Source: Saccharothrix longispora
GTDB lineage: Bacteria > Actinomycetota > Actinomycetes > Mycobacteriales > Pseudonocardiaceae
Direction of reading: 5' to 3'
DNA: 64,000 nucleotides
Assembly: GCF_030852425.1 (NCBI RefSeq)
Contig: NZ_NSDM01000008.1
Location: 62,001-126,000 of the forward strand
The translations under genes were made by a program, and so were the position numbers. This document shows, in pieces, positions 57,369 to 64,000 of the stretch. The notes beneath the pieces are model-generated. The model had not been told where the DNA came from, did no database searches, and saw nothing but the letters and a program-made list of their open reading frames with translations. The stretch's first letter is position 1. Each line of letters starts with the position of its first letter.

Positions 57369-59477
57369 TCAGCCGGGCACGCGCAGCAACACCAGCGCCC
57401 GGCCGCCCAGCACCAGCGGCGCACCCGCCGCGAAGCTGCCCGGCGTGGCCGGCGAGCCGTCGGCCGTGGTCGTGTCGACCACGGGTTCGTAGCGACCGCC
57501 GTACTCCGGGCCCGGCAGGGTGACCTCCAACGGCTCGTCGCCGGCGTGCACGAGCAGCAGCCACGAGTCGTCGGACACCAGCTCCCCGTCGCGCGAGCGG
57601 GACAGCGACGTGGAGCCGTCGATCCACATGCCGAGGAACCGGCGGCCGTCGTCGAACCAGTCCGTCTCGGCCATCTCCTCGCCGTCCGGGCGGAACCACA
57701 CCAGGTCCGGCGCGCCCGACGGGGTGGTGCGGCCGTCGAAGAACGCGGGCTGCCGGAGCGCGGGGCTGGTCGCGCGCAGCGCGATGACCCGCCGGGCGAA
57801 CGCCAGCATCGACTCGGCCTCGGGCGACAGCTCCCAGTCCACCCAGGACGTCTCGTCGTCCAGGCAGTAGGCGTTGTTGTTGCCGAGCTGGGTGCGCCAC
57901 AGCTCGTCGCCCGCGGTCAGCATCGGGGTGCCGGTGGACAGCAGCAGCGTGGCGAACAGGTTGCGGGCCTGCCGGGCGCGCAGCGCGAGCACCTCGGCGT
58001 CGTCGGTCTCGCCCTCGGCGCCGCAGTTCCACGACCGGTTGTCGTTGGTGCCGTCGCGGTTGTCCTCGCCGTTGGCCTCGTTGTGCTTGTCGTTGTACGA
58101 CACGAGGTCGCGCAGCGTGAACCCGTCGTGCGCGGTGACGAAGTTGATCGACTGCCACGGCCGGCGCAGGTCGTCGGAGTACAGGTCGGACGACCCGGAC
58201 AGCCGGTAGGCCAGGTCGCGCACGCTCGTCATGCCGCGCCAGTAGTCGCGCACCGTGTCGCGGTAGCGGCCGTTCCACTCGGCCCACTGCACGCCGAAGT
58301 CGCCGACCCGGTAGCCGTCGCCGGTGGCGTCCCACGGCTCGGCGATCAGCTTGCACCGCGACAGCACCGGGTCGGTGGTGATCGCGGTGAGCATCGCCGA
58401 CGCCCGGTCGAAGCCCCGCCCGCCGGGTCGGCCCAGCGTGGACGCGAGGTCGAACCGGAACCCGTCCACGCCCAGCTCGGTCGTCCAGTACCGCAGCGAG
58501 TCGGTCACCAGGCGCACGAACTGCGGCGACCCGGCCTCGGTCGTGTTGCCGCAGCCGGTGATGTCGAGCGTGCCACCGCCCTCGATGTGCAGGTAGTAGC
58601 CGGGCGCGTCGAAGCCCCGGTAGGACAGCGTGGGCCCGTCCGGGCCGCCCTCGCAGGTGTGGTTGTAGACGACGTCGATCAGCACCTCGATGCCCGCCGA
58701 GTGCAGCGCGGACACCATCGTGCGGAACTCCTCGACCTCGCGGCCGGGCTCGCTGGCGTACCCGGGGTGCGGCGCGAACCACGCCAGCGGCGAGTAGCCC
58801 CAGTAGTTGCGCCGGCCGGCCTCGACCAGCGACGGCTCGTCGAGGAACGCCTGCACGGGCAGCAGTTCGACCGTCGTCACGCCCAGCCGCACCAGGTGCT
58901 CCACCACGGACGGGTGGGCCAGGCCCAGGTAGGTGCCGCGCAGGTGCTGGGGCACGCCGGGGTGCCGCTGGGTGAAGCCCTTCACGTGCAGCTCGTAGAC
59001 CACCGCCTCCTCGAACGGCACCTCGGGCTTCACGCCCGTGTCCGGCCCGCCCGGCGAGGTGACGACGGACAGCGGCACGCTGCCCAGCGAGTCGACCGTC
59101 GACGGCCCGCCGTGCATCGGGTCGCCCACGTAGCCGAGGGCGGCGTCGAGGTCGGTCAGCGCGCCCGTGATCCTCGTCGCATACGGGTCCACGAGGATCT
59201 TCGCCGGGTTGCAGCGCAGGCCGCGCGACGGGTCGTACGGGCCGTGCACGCGGTAGCCGTAGCGCTGCCCAGGGGTGACGCCGGAGATCAACCCGTGCCA
59301 CACGCCGAACGTGCGCTCGGTCAGCTCGACGCGCTCCTCGGTGCCGTCTTCGCTGATCAGGCACACCTCGACCGCCTCGGCGGGCGGTGCGGACACGGCG
59401 AAGCGCACACCCCCGGCCTCCGGGTGGGCGCCGAGGGGGAACGGTCGGCCGGCAAGCAGGATCGAGTCGGCTGGCAT
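57369..59477 (-). CDS. glgX: Glycogen debranching enzyme
   Basis: This 702-residue isoamylase-type GH13_11 enzyme removes alpha-1,6 branches. It has an N-terminal CBM48-like module (PFPLGAHPEAGGVRFAVSAPPAEAVEVCL), then YELHVKGFTQRHPG. Nucleophile Asp343 (DGFRFDLASTLGR), Glu in KLIAEPWDATG and Asp in FVTAHDGFTLRD complete the site. DKHNEANGEDNRDG is a family hallmark. ATG 59477 follows GGAAGGAT. It complements glgP for glucan breakdown and is divergent from the lone ABC ATPase. Confidence 0.95.
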   Translation of the reverse strand: MPADSILLAGRPFPLGAHPEAGGVRFAVSAPPAEAVEVCLISEDGTEERVELTERTFGVWHGLISGVTPGQRYGYRVHGPYDPSRGLRCNPAKILVDPYATRITGALTDLDAALGYVGDPMHGGPSTVDSLGSVPLSVVTSPGGPDTGVKPEVPFEEAVVYELHVKGFTQRHPGVPQHLRGTYLGLAHPSVVEHLVRLGVTTVELLPVQAFLDEPSLVEAGRRNYWGYSPLAWFAPHPGYASEPGREVEEFRTMVSALHSAGIEVLIDVVYNHTCEGGPDGPTLSYRGFDAPGYYLHIEGGGTLDITGCGNTTEAGSPQFVRLVTDSLRYWTTELGVDGFRFDLASTLGRPGGRGFDRASAMLTAITTDPVLSRCKLIAEPWDATGDGYRVGDFGVQWAEWNGRYRDTVRDYWRGMTSVRDLAYRLSGSSDLYSDDLRRPWQSINFVTAHDGFTLRDLVSYNDKHNEANGEDNRDGTNDNRSWNCGAEGETDDAEVLALRARQARNLFATLLLSTGTPMLTAGDELWRTQLGNNNAYCLDDETSWVDWELSPEAESMLAFARRVIALRATSPALRQPAFFDGRTTPSGAPDLVWFRPDGEEMAETDWFDDGRRFLGMWIDGSTSLSRSRDGELVSDDSWLLLVHAGDEPLEVTLPGPEYGGRYEPVVDTTTADGSPATPGSFAAGAPLVLGGRALVLLRVPG

Positions 59478-59625
59478 ACCGCGATCCTTCCAGCAGCCAC
59501 CGACGGAGTGGGGATGAGCGCGCGACGTGGCCGGAACGTCACATGAACCCGCACCCGCCGCACCGCTCGCGAGGGGGCTTGCAGAACAATGGCCGGGGTT
59601 GGTGTCGATCGGGGCGAGGACGAGC

Positions 59626-60423
59626 GTGGAAAACGAAGATCTGGTCATCCACATGCAGGGTGTTTCGGTTCGACGTGGCAAGACCACGCTGGTCGGCGAC
59701 GTGGACTGGGGCGTGGAACTCGACGAGCGGTGGGTCGTGCTCGGCCCCAACGGCGCGGGCAAGACCACGCTGCTGCGCCTGGCCGGCGCCGAGCTGCACC
59801 CGACCAAGGGCAAGCTGCACCTGCTCGGCGAACGCATCGGCAAGACCGACGTGTTCGAGCTGCGCCCGCGCATCGGCCTCTGCTCGGCGGCCCTGGCGAA
59901 CCGCATCCCCAACGAGGAGAAGGTCGTCGACCTGGTCGTCAGCGCCGGGTACGCGGTGCTGGGCCGGTGGCGCGAGGAGTACGACAAGCTCGACACGGGC
60001 CGCGCGAAGGAGCTGCTGGGCGCGCTCGGCATCGAGCACCTGGCCGACCGCGCGTTCGGCACGCTGTCCGAGGGCGAGCGCAAGCGCACCCTGATCGCCC
60101 GCGCGCTGATGACCGACCCGGAGATGCTGCTGCTCGACGAGCCGGCCGCCGGGCTGGACCTGGGCGGGCGCGAGGACCTGGTGGCGCGCCTCTCGGAGCT
60201 GGCGCTCGACCCGGACGCACCGGCGATGGTGCTGGTCACGCACCACGTGGAGGAGATCCCGCCGGGCTTCACGCACGCGCTGCTGCTGCGCGGGGGCGGC
60301 GTCGTGGCGCAGGGCCTGCTGGCGGACGTGCTGACCGAGGAGAACCTGACCAGGACCTTCGACCAGCCGCTGGAGCTCCAGCGCGCGGGCGACCGGTACT
60401 TCGCCCGCCGCAAGCAGGCGTGA
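59626..60423 (+). CDS. Lone ABC ATPase
   Basis: This 265-residue ABC-type ATPase has Walker A GPNGAGKTTLL (about residue 38), Walker B EMLLLDEPAAGLD and switch VTHHVEEIPPGFTHALLLRGG. The signature motif reads LSEGERKRTLIARAL, not LSGGQ. No permease or binding protein is adjacent. It resembles the ModF/YlmA-like group of conserved soluble ABC ATPases. GTG 59626 lies after GGGGCGAGG; an earlier frame extends to 59527 but has weak start signals. Function unknown. Confidence 0.82.
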   Translation: MENEDLVIHMQGVSVRRGKTTLVGDVDWGVELDERWVVLGPNGAGKTTLLRLAGAELHPTKGKLHLLGERIGKTDVFELRPRIGLCSAALANRIPNEEKVVDLVVSAGYAVLGRWREEYDKLDTGRAKELLGALGIEHLADRAFGTLSEGERKRTLIARALMTDPEMLLLDEPAAGLDLGGREDLVARLSELALDPDAPAMVLVTHHVEEIPPGFTHALLLRGGGVVAQGLLADVLTEENLTRTFDQPLELQRAGDRYFARRKQA

Positions 60424-60442
60424 CGGCCGGGCGGGCAGCCCG

Positions 60443-60458
60443 ACTACCCGGTAGTAAC
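60443..60458. promoter_or_regulatory. Dyad operator ACTAC-CCGGTA-GTAAC before the enoyl-CoA hydratase gene
   Basis: CTAC-N6-GTAA, with an inner ACTACCCGGTAGT near-palindrome, lies 40 bases before GTG 60498. It is the fifth member of the shared set. Confidence 0.55.
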
Positions 60459-60497
60459 CTGCGAGGCGGCTATTGACGCACGGTCGAGGAGGACTGC

Positions 60498-61277
60498 GTG
60501 GCTGAGTTCGTGAGGCTCGAAGTCGAGGGCGGGATCGGCACCATCCGGCTGGACCGCCCGCCGATGAACGCGCTCAACAGGCAGGTCCAGGAGGAGATCC
60601 GGTCCGCCGCGCTGGAGGCGGCCGACCGCGCCGACGTGTTCTCCGTGATCGTCTACGGCGGCCCGAAGGTCTTCGCGGCCGGCGCGGACATCAAGGAGAT
60701 GGCCGGGTTGTCCTACGCCGAGATGGCCGCCCGCGCGGGCTCGTTCACCTCGGCCCTGCGGGCGGTCGAGGAGATCCCCAAGCCGACCGTGGCGGCCGTC
60801 ACCGGCTACGCGCTCGGCGGCGGCTTCGAGCTGGCGCTGTGCGCGGACCGCCGCATCGCGGGCGACAACGCCAAGGTCGGCCAGCCGGAGATCCTGCTCG
60901 GCGTCATCCCCGGCATGGGCGGCACGCAGCGCCTGCCGCGGCTGATCGGCCCGTCGAAGGCCAAGGACCTCGTCTACACCGGCCGGTTCGTGGGCGCCGA
61001 GGAGGCGTTGCGGATCGGCATGGTGGACGAGGTCGTCGCGCCCGACGACGTGTACGAGGCGGCCAGGCGGTGGGCCGGGCAGTTCGTCGGCGGCCCGGTG
61101 CGCGCCTACGCCGCCGCCAAGGCCGCCATCGACGGCGGCCTCGACACCGACCTCGGCAGCGGCCTGAAGCTGGAGAGCCAGCTGTTCGCGGCGATGTTCG
61201 CGACCGAGGACCAGAAGACCGGCATGGCGTCGTTCATCGAGAACGGCCCGGGGAAGGCGAAGTTCAGTGGCCGTTGA
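60498..61277 (+). CDS. Enoyl-CoA hydratase
   Basis: This 259-residue crotonase-fold enzyme adds water to trans-2-enoyl-CoA. The oxyanion-hole loop KVFAAGADIKEM, catalytic Glu111 (GGGFELALCAD) and Glu131 (GQPEILLGVIPGMGGTQRL) are all present, so a hydratase rather than an isomerase is likely. GTG 60498 follows GAGGAGG. A SAM methyltransferase gene overlaps its end by 11 bases. The promoter dyad ties it to the ccr/thiolase/dehydrogenase genes. Confidence 0.94.
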   Translation: MAEFVRLEVEGGIGTIRLDRPPMNALNRQVQEEIRSAALEAADRADVFSVIVYGGPKVFAAGADIKEMAGLSYAEMAARAGSFTSALRAVEEIPKPTVAAVTGYALGGGFELALCADRRIAGDNAKVGQPEILLGVIPGMGGTQRLPRLIGPSKAKDLVYTGRFVGAEEALRIGMVDEVVAPDDVYEAARRWAGQFVGGPVRAYAAAKAAIDGGLDTDLGSGLKLESQLFAAMFATEDQKTGMASFIENGPGKAKFSGR

Positions 61278-62256
61278 TCGCGTGGACACCCCCGGGCCGG
61301 TGGACCCCGTCGACCCGAAACCGCACCCGCACGCCACCGCGGAGGAGGTCCAGGCCGCCTACGAGGACCCCAAGCTCGCCAACGTGCTGTACCACGACTG
61401 GGAAGCCGGCACGTACGACGAGAAGTGGTCGATCTCCTACGACGAGCGCTGCATCACCTACGCGACCGACCGGTTCCGCGCCGTCGCGGGCGACACCGGC
61501 CCGTACGCGCACGCGCTGGAGCTGGGCTGCGGCACCGGGTTCTTCCTGCTCAACCTCATGCAGGGCGACGTGGTCGAGAAGGGGTCCGTGACGGACCTGT
61601 CGCCGGGCATGGTCGAGGTGGCGCTGCGCAACGCCGAGCAGCTGGAACTACCGGTGGACGGCCGGGTCGCCGACGCCGAGCGCATCCCGTACGACGACGA
61701 CACGTTCGACCTGGTCGTCGGCCACGCGGTGCTGCACCACATCCCGGACGTGCCCGCCGCCATGCGCGAGGTGCTGCGGGTGCTCAAGCCGGGCGGGCGG
61801 TTCGTGTTCGCCGGGGACCCCACGAACGTGGGCAACTTCTACGCCCGCAAGCTCGGGCAGCTCACCTGGTGGCTGACCACGAACGTGACGAAGCTGTCGC
61901 CGCTGAACGACTGGCGCCGGCCGCAGGAGGAGCTGGACGAGTCGTCGCGCGCGGCGGCGCTGGAAGCCGTCGTGGACCTCCACACGTTCGACCCGGGCGA
62001 GCTGGAGCGGACCGCGCGCGGCGCGGGCGCGGTGGACGTGAAGGCGGTGACCGAGGAGCTGTCGGCCGCGCTGTTCGGGTGGCCGGTGCGCACGTTCGAG
62101 GCCGCCGTGCCGCGCGAGAAGCTGGGCTTCGGCTGGGCGATGTTCGCCTACCGCACCTGGCAGCGCCTGTCCTGGGTGGACGAGAACGTGCTGTCGAAGG
62201 TCCTGCCGCGCGAGGTCTTCTACAACGTCTCCGTGACGGGCCGCAAGCCGGTCTAG
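61267..62256 (+). CDS. Class I SAM-dependent methyltransferase
   Basis: This 329-residue protein has motif I ALELGCGTGFFLLNL (about residue 80), SVTDLSPGMVEVALRNAE, DAERIPYDDDTFDLVVGHAVLHHIPD and LKPGGRFVFAGDPT, the UbiE/Methyltransf_11 pattern. The extra C-terminal 130 residues include WWLTTNVTKLSPLNDWRRP and a hydrophobic stretch, perhaps for a lipid-like substrate. GTG 61267 overlaps the hydratase stop; an in-frame GTG at 61282 is possible. It is probably cotranscribed with the hydratase. Confidence 0.88.
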   Translation: MAVDRVDTPGPVDPVDPKPHPHATAEEVQAAYEDPKLANVLYHDWEAGTYDEKWSISYDERCITYATDRFRAVAGDTGPYAHALELGCGTGFFLLNLMQGDVVEKGSVTDLSPGMVEVALRNAEQLELPVDGRVADAERIPYDDDTFDLVVGHAVLHHIPDVPAAMREVLRVLKPGGRFVFAGDPTNVGNFYARKLGQLTWWLTTNVTKLSPLNDWRRPQEELDESSRAAALEAVVDLHTFDPGELERTARGAGAVDVKAVTEELSAALFGWPVRTFEAAVPREKLGFGWAMFAYRTWQRLSWVDENVLSKVLPREVFYNVSVTGRKPV

Positions 62257-62269
62257 CGGAGCCGCTCCA

Positions 62270-63454
62270 GTGGGGTACGAGTTCAGCCTCGACGACGTGG
62301 CGCACCTGCGTTCCGACGCCGGTCGCGCCGCGTTGTCGTCGCTGGCCGACCTGCCGCTGACCGACGCGTCGCGGCTGTCCGACGTGCGGGCGGCGCGGGC
62401 GGTCGCGCCCGAGCACTTCGCGGCCGTGCTGGAGACCCTGCTGCTGCGGCGCAGGGCGGTCGGCCGGGTGCCGTTCGCGGAGGACGGCCTGTTCACCGCC
62501 GACGCGCTCCAGCAGGCCACCGCGCACCCGGTCGCCGCGCACCGGGCCCGGCGGTTCACCGGGCCGGTGCACGACGTGACGTGCTCGGTCGGCGCGGACC
62601 TCGCCGCGCTGCCGCCGGGGTCGTTCGGCTCCGACCTCGACCCCGTGCGGCTGGCGATGGCCCGGCACAACGTGCCCGGCGCGGCCGTGGTGCGCGCCGA
62701 CGCCCTGCGCCCCGTGTCGCGCGGGGTGCCCGTGCTGGCCGACCCGGCGCGGCGCGACTCGGCGGGCCGCCGCACGTGGCGCCCGGCCGACTTCCTGCCG
62801 CCCCTGGACGGGCTGGCCGCCGCGTACGGGGGGCGCGACCTGGCCGTGAAGTGCTCACCGGGCGTGGACTTCGCGGTCGCGCCGTGGGCCGACGAGGTCG
62901 AGCTGGTGTCGCTGGACGGCGCCGTCCGCGAGGCGTGCCTGTGGACGCGGGGCCTGGCCACGGCGGGCGTCGCGCGGCGGGCGACCGTCCTGTCGTCGTC
63001 CGGCGCGGAGTGGACGATCACCTCCGCCGACCCCGACGACTGCCCCGTCACCCCGCCCGCCGAGTGGCTGGTCGACCCGGACGGCGCCGTGGTGCGGGCG
63101 GGCCTGGTGCGCCACTACGCCGCCCGCCACGGCCTCGCCCAGCTCGACGAGCGCATCGCCTACCTGACCGGACCGACCCCGCCGCCGGGCGTGCGCGCGT
63201 TCCGCGTCCTGGAGCACGGGCACTACGGCGAGAAGTCGCTGAAGGCGCTCCTGCGCGCCCACGACGTCGGCCGGCTGGAGATCCTGGTCCGCGGGCTCGA
63301 CGTGGACCCGAACGCGCTGCGCCGCCGGCTGAAGCTCAGCGGGTCGGTCGAGCGGACCGTCGTGCTGACCAGGATCGGCCGTGAGCCGGTGTGCCTACTC
63401 GCCGTCGCCGAGCGCACCCAGCCGCTCGAACAGGAAGTCGCGCACGGCCGGTAG
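62270..63454 (+). CDS. THUMP-like-domain methyltransferase
   Basis: This 394-residue protein is the actinobacterial class I methyltransferase type that begins GYEFSLDDVAHLRSDAGR. It has a SAM site (VHDVTCSVGADLAALP, FGSDLDPVRLAMARHN), an LADPARRDSAGRRTW segment in place of the usual NPP(Y/F) motif, and a C-terminal THUMP-like region (FRVLEHGHYGEKSLKALLRAHDVGRLEILVRG). A tRNA or rRNA target is a guess from the fold. It starts with GTG 13 bases after the previous gene. Its last 60 bases overlap the convergent nucleoside hydrolase. Confidence 0.85.
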   Translation: MGYEFSLDDVAHLRSDAGRAALSSLADLPLTDASRLSDVRAARAVAPEHFAAVLETLLLRRRAVGRVPFAEDGLFTADALQQATAHPVAAHRARRFTGPVHDVTCSVGADLAALPPGSFGSDLDPVRLAMARHNVPGAAVVRADALRPVSRGVPVLADPARRDSAGRRTWRPADFLPPLDGLAAAYGGRDLAVKCSPGVDFAVAPWADEVELVSLDGAVREACLWTRGLATAGVARRATVLSSSGAEWTITSADPDDCPVTPPAEWLVDPDGAVVRAGLVRHYAARHGLAQLDERIAYLTGPTPPPGVRAFRVLEHGHYGEKSLKALLRAHDVGRLEILVRGLDVDPNALRRRLKLSGSVERTVVLTRIGREPVCLLAVAERTQPLEQEVAHGR

Positions 63455-64000
63455 GTCCGCGCCCGTCGTGACGTCCACGCGCCGCCCGGCGGGTGCGTCC
63501 AGGCGGCGGTCCGCGACGACCGCGCCGCGGCTCGGGCCGAACGCGCACTCGACGTCCACCGGGTAGGCGGCGGTGGTGAGCAGGCCCGGCCGGATCGCCT
63601 CCGCGACCGCGACGGCGTCGTGCACGGCCATGCCGTCGATGCCCAGGAAGCGGCGGTAGGTGGCCAGGTAGTCGGGGGTGAGGCCGACCAGCTTCGCGGC
63701 CCGCGCCGAGGTCCGCGCGAGGTCGCCCAGCCACTCGCCGCTCACCGCGCAGCGGCTGGTCAGGTCCATCGTGACCAGCGTCGTGGGCACGTCCTCGTCG
63801 GCCAGCACGCGGCGGGCCGCCTCCGGGTCGCACCACAGGTTGAACTCGGCGGACGCGGTGATGTTGCCGCCCTCCAGGCCGCCGCCCATGATCACCAGGC
63901 GGGCGATCTTCGGCTTCACGTGCGGGTGCGCGGCCAGCAGCAGGGCGATGTTCGTCAGCGGGCCGACGGGCACGACCGTCACCGGCCGGTCGGCGGCCTC
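63395..64000 (-). CDS. Inosine/uridine-preferring nucleoside hydrolase (partial; N-terminus beyond the window)
   Basis: The visible 201 C-terminal residues show nucleoside hydrolase family segments: VPVGPLTNIALLLAAHP, IMGGGLEGGNITASAEFNLWCDPEAARRVL and the active-site histidine region GIDGMAVHDAVAVAEAI. The enzyme splits N-glycosidic bonds of ribonucleosides using a calcium site whose first aspartates would be in the missing N-terminus. It ends inside the 3' part of the convergent methyltransferase gene. Confidence 0.9.
   Translation of the reverse strand, partial: EAADRPVTVVPVGPLTNIALLLAAHPHVKPKIARLVIMGGGLEGGNITASAEFNLWCDPEAARRVLADEDVPTTLVTMDLTSRCAVSGEWLGDLARTSARAAKLVGLTPDYLATYRRFLGIDGMAVHDAVAVAEAIRPGLLTTAAYPVDVECAFGPSRGAVVADRRLDAPAGRRVDVTTGADLPAVRDFLFERLGALGDGE

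Noticed and set aside
1..64000. tRNA, rRNA, riboswitch, prophage or biosynthetic megasynthase
   Set aside because: I looked for cloverleaf ends, rRNA signatures, integrase/transposase motifs and PKS/NRPS domains and saw none.

Overview
This is 64 kb of a very GC-rich chromosome with strong G/C bias at third codon positions and many GTG and a few TTG starts. Genes are packed with 4-base ATGA/GTGA overlaps, and lipoproteins and coiled-coil proteins are common. NucS-type mismatch endonuclease, the GlgE alpha-glucan pathway, DUF3558-like lipoproteins, an XRE/DUF397 pair and a polycysteine leader peptide together point to an actinomycete. My impression, not a proof, is the Pseudonocardiales (Saccharothrix/Actinosynnema/Lentzea type). 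The content is mostly core metabolism. I saw no rRNA, tRNA, CRISPR array, insertion sequence, prophage or secondary-metabolite megasynthase.

Layout. 0-9 kb: end of a membrane protein, NUDIX hydrolase, APC permease, nucS, a small lipoprotein, a sodium:solute symporter with a small membrane partner, a two-domain lipoprotein and an aldehyde dehydrogenase. 9-11.5 kb: dhaK-dhaL-dhaM, with DhaM fused to HPr. 11.6-22.5 kb: acyl-CoA metabolism (duplicated 3-hydroxyacyl-CoA dehydrogenase, ccr, mce, acetyl-CoA acetyltransferase, meaB), with a lipoprotein, two alpha/beta hydrolases, an acetyltransferase and a DivIVA-like coiled-coil protein between them. 22.7-29 kb: flavin-type oxidase, GAF histidine kinase and response regulator, secreted tripeptidyl-peptidase-like hydrolase, TPR-like protein and a methyltransferase. 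28.8-33.2 kb: mannose module (lacI-manA facing a GH92 alpha-mannosidase). 33.3-38.6 kb: ABC exporter, DUF3817, MarR, thiamine-binding protein, SCO6745-type protein and a YbbN-like protein. 38.6-41.8 kb: two paralogous secreted zinc metallopeptidases and a methyltransferase remnant. 42.1-49.8 kb: operon glgE-treS-mak-glgB. 50-51.4 kb: XRE/DUF397 module. 51.6-59.5 kb: glgP, a secreted protein, a degenerate M50-like membrane protein, a cysteine dioxygenase-rhodanese operon behind a cysteine-rich leader peptide, and glgX. 59.6-64 kb: lone ABC ATPase, enoyl-CoA hydratase, two methyltransferases and part of a nucleoside hydrolase.

How the genes work together. glgE, treS, mak, glgB, glgP and glgX form an almost complete trehalose-to-alpha-glucan cycle. 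Acetyl-CoA acetyltransferase, the dehydrogenase, enoyl-CoA hydratase, Ccr, Mce and MeaB are consistent with ethylmalonyl-CoA/propionate-type carbon flow. Five promoters spread over 53 kb (aldehyde dehydrogenase, hydroxyacyl-CoA dehydrogenase, ccr, acetyl-CoA acetyltransferase/mce, enoyl-CoA hydratase) carry the same dyad, YTAC-N6-GTAR. This is the most interesting signal in the window: a probable unrecognised acyl-CoA regulon whose regulator is not encoded here. The cysteine dioxygenase-rhodanese operon is probably controlled by ribosome stalling at cysteine codons.
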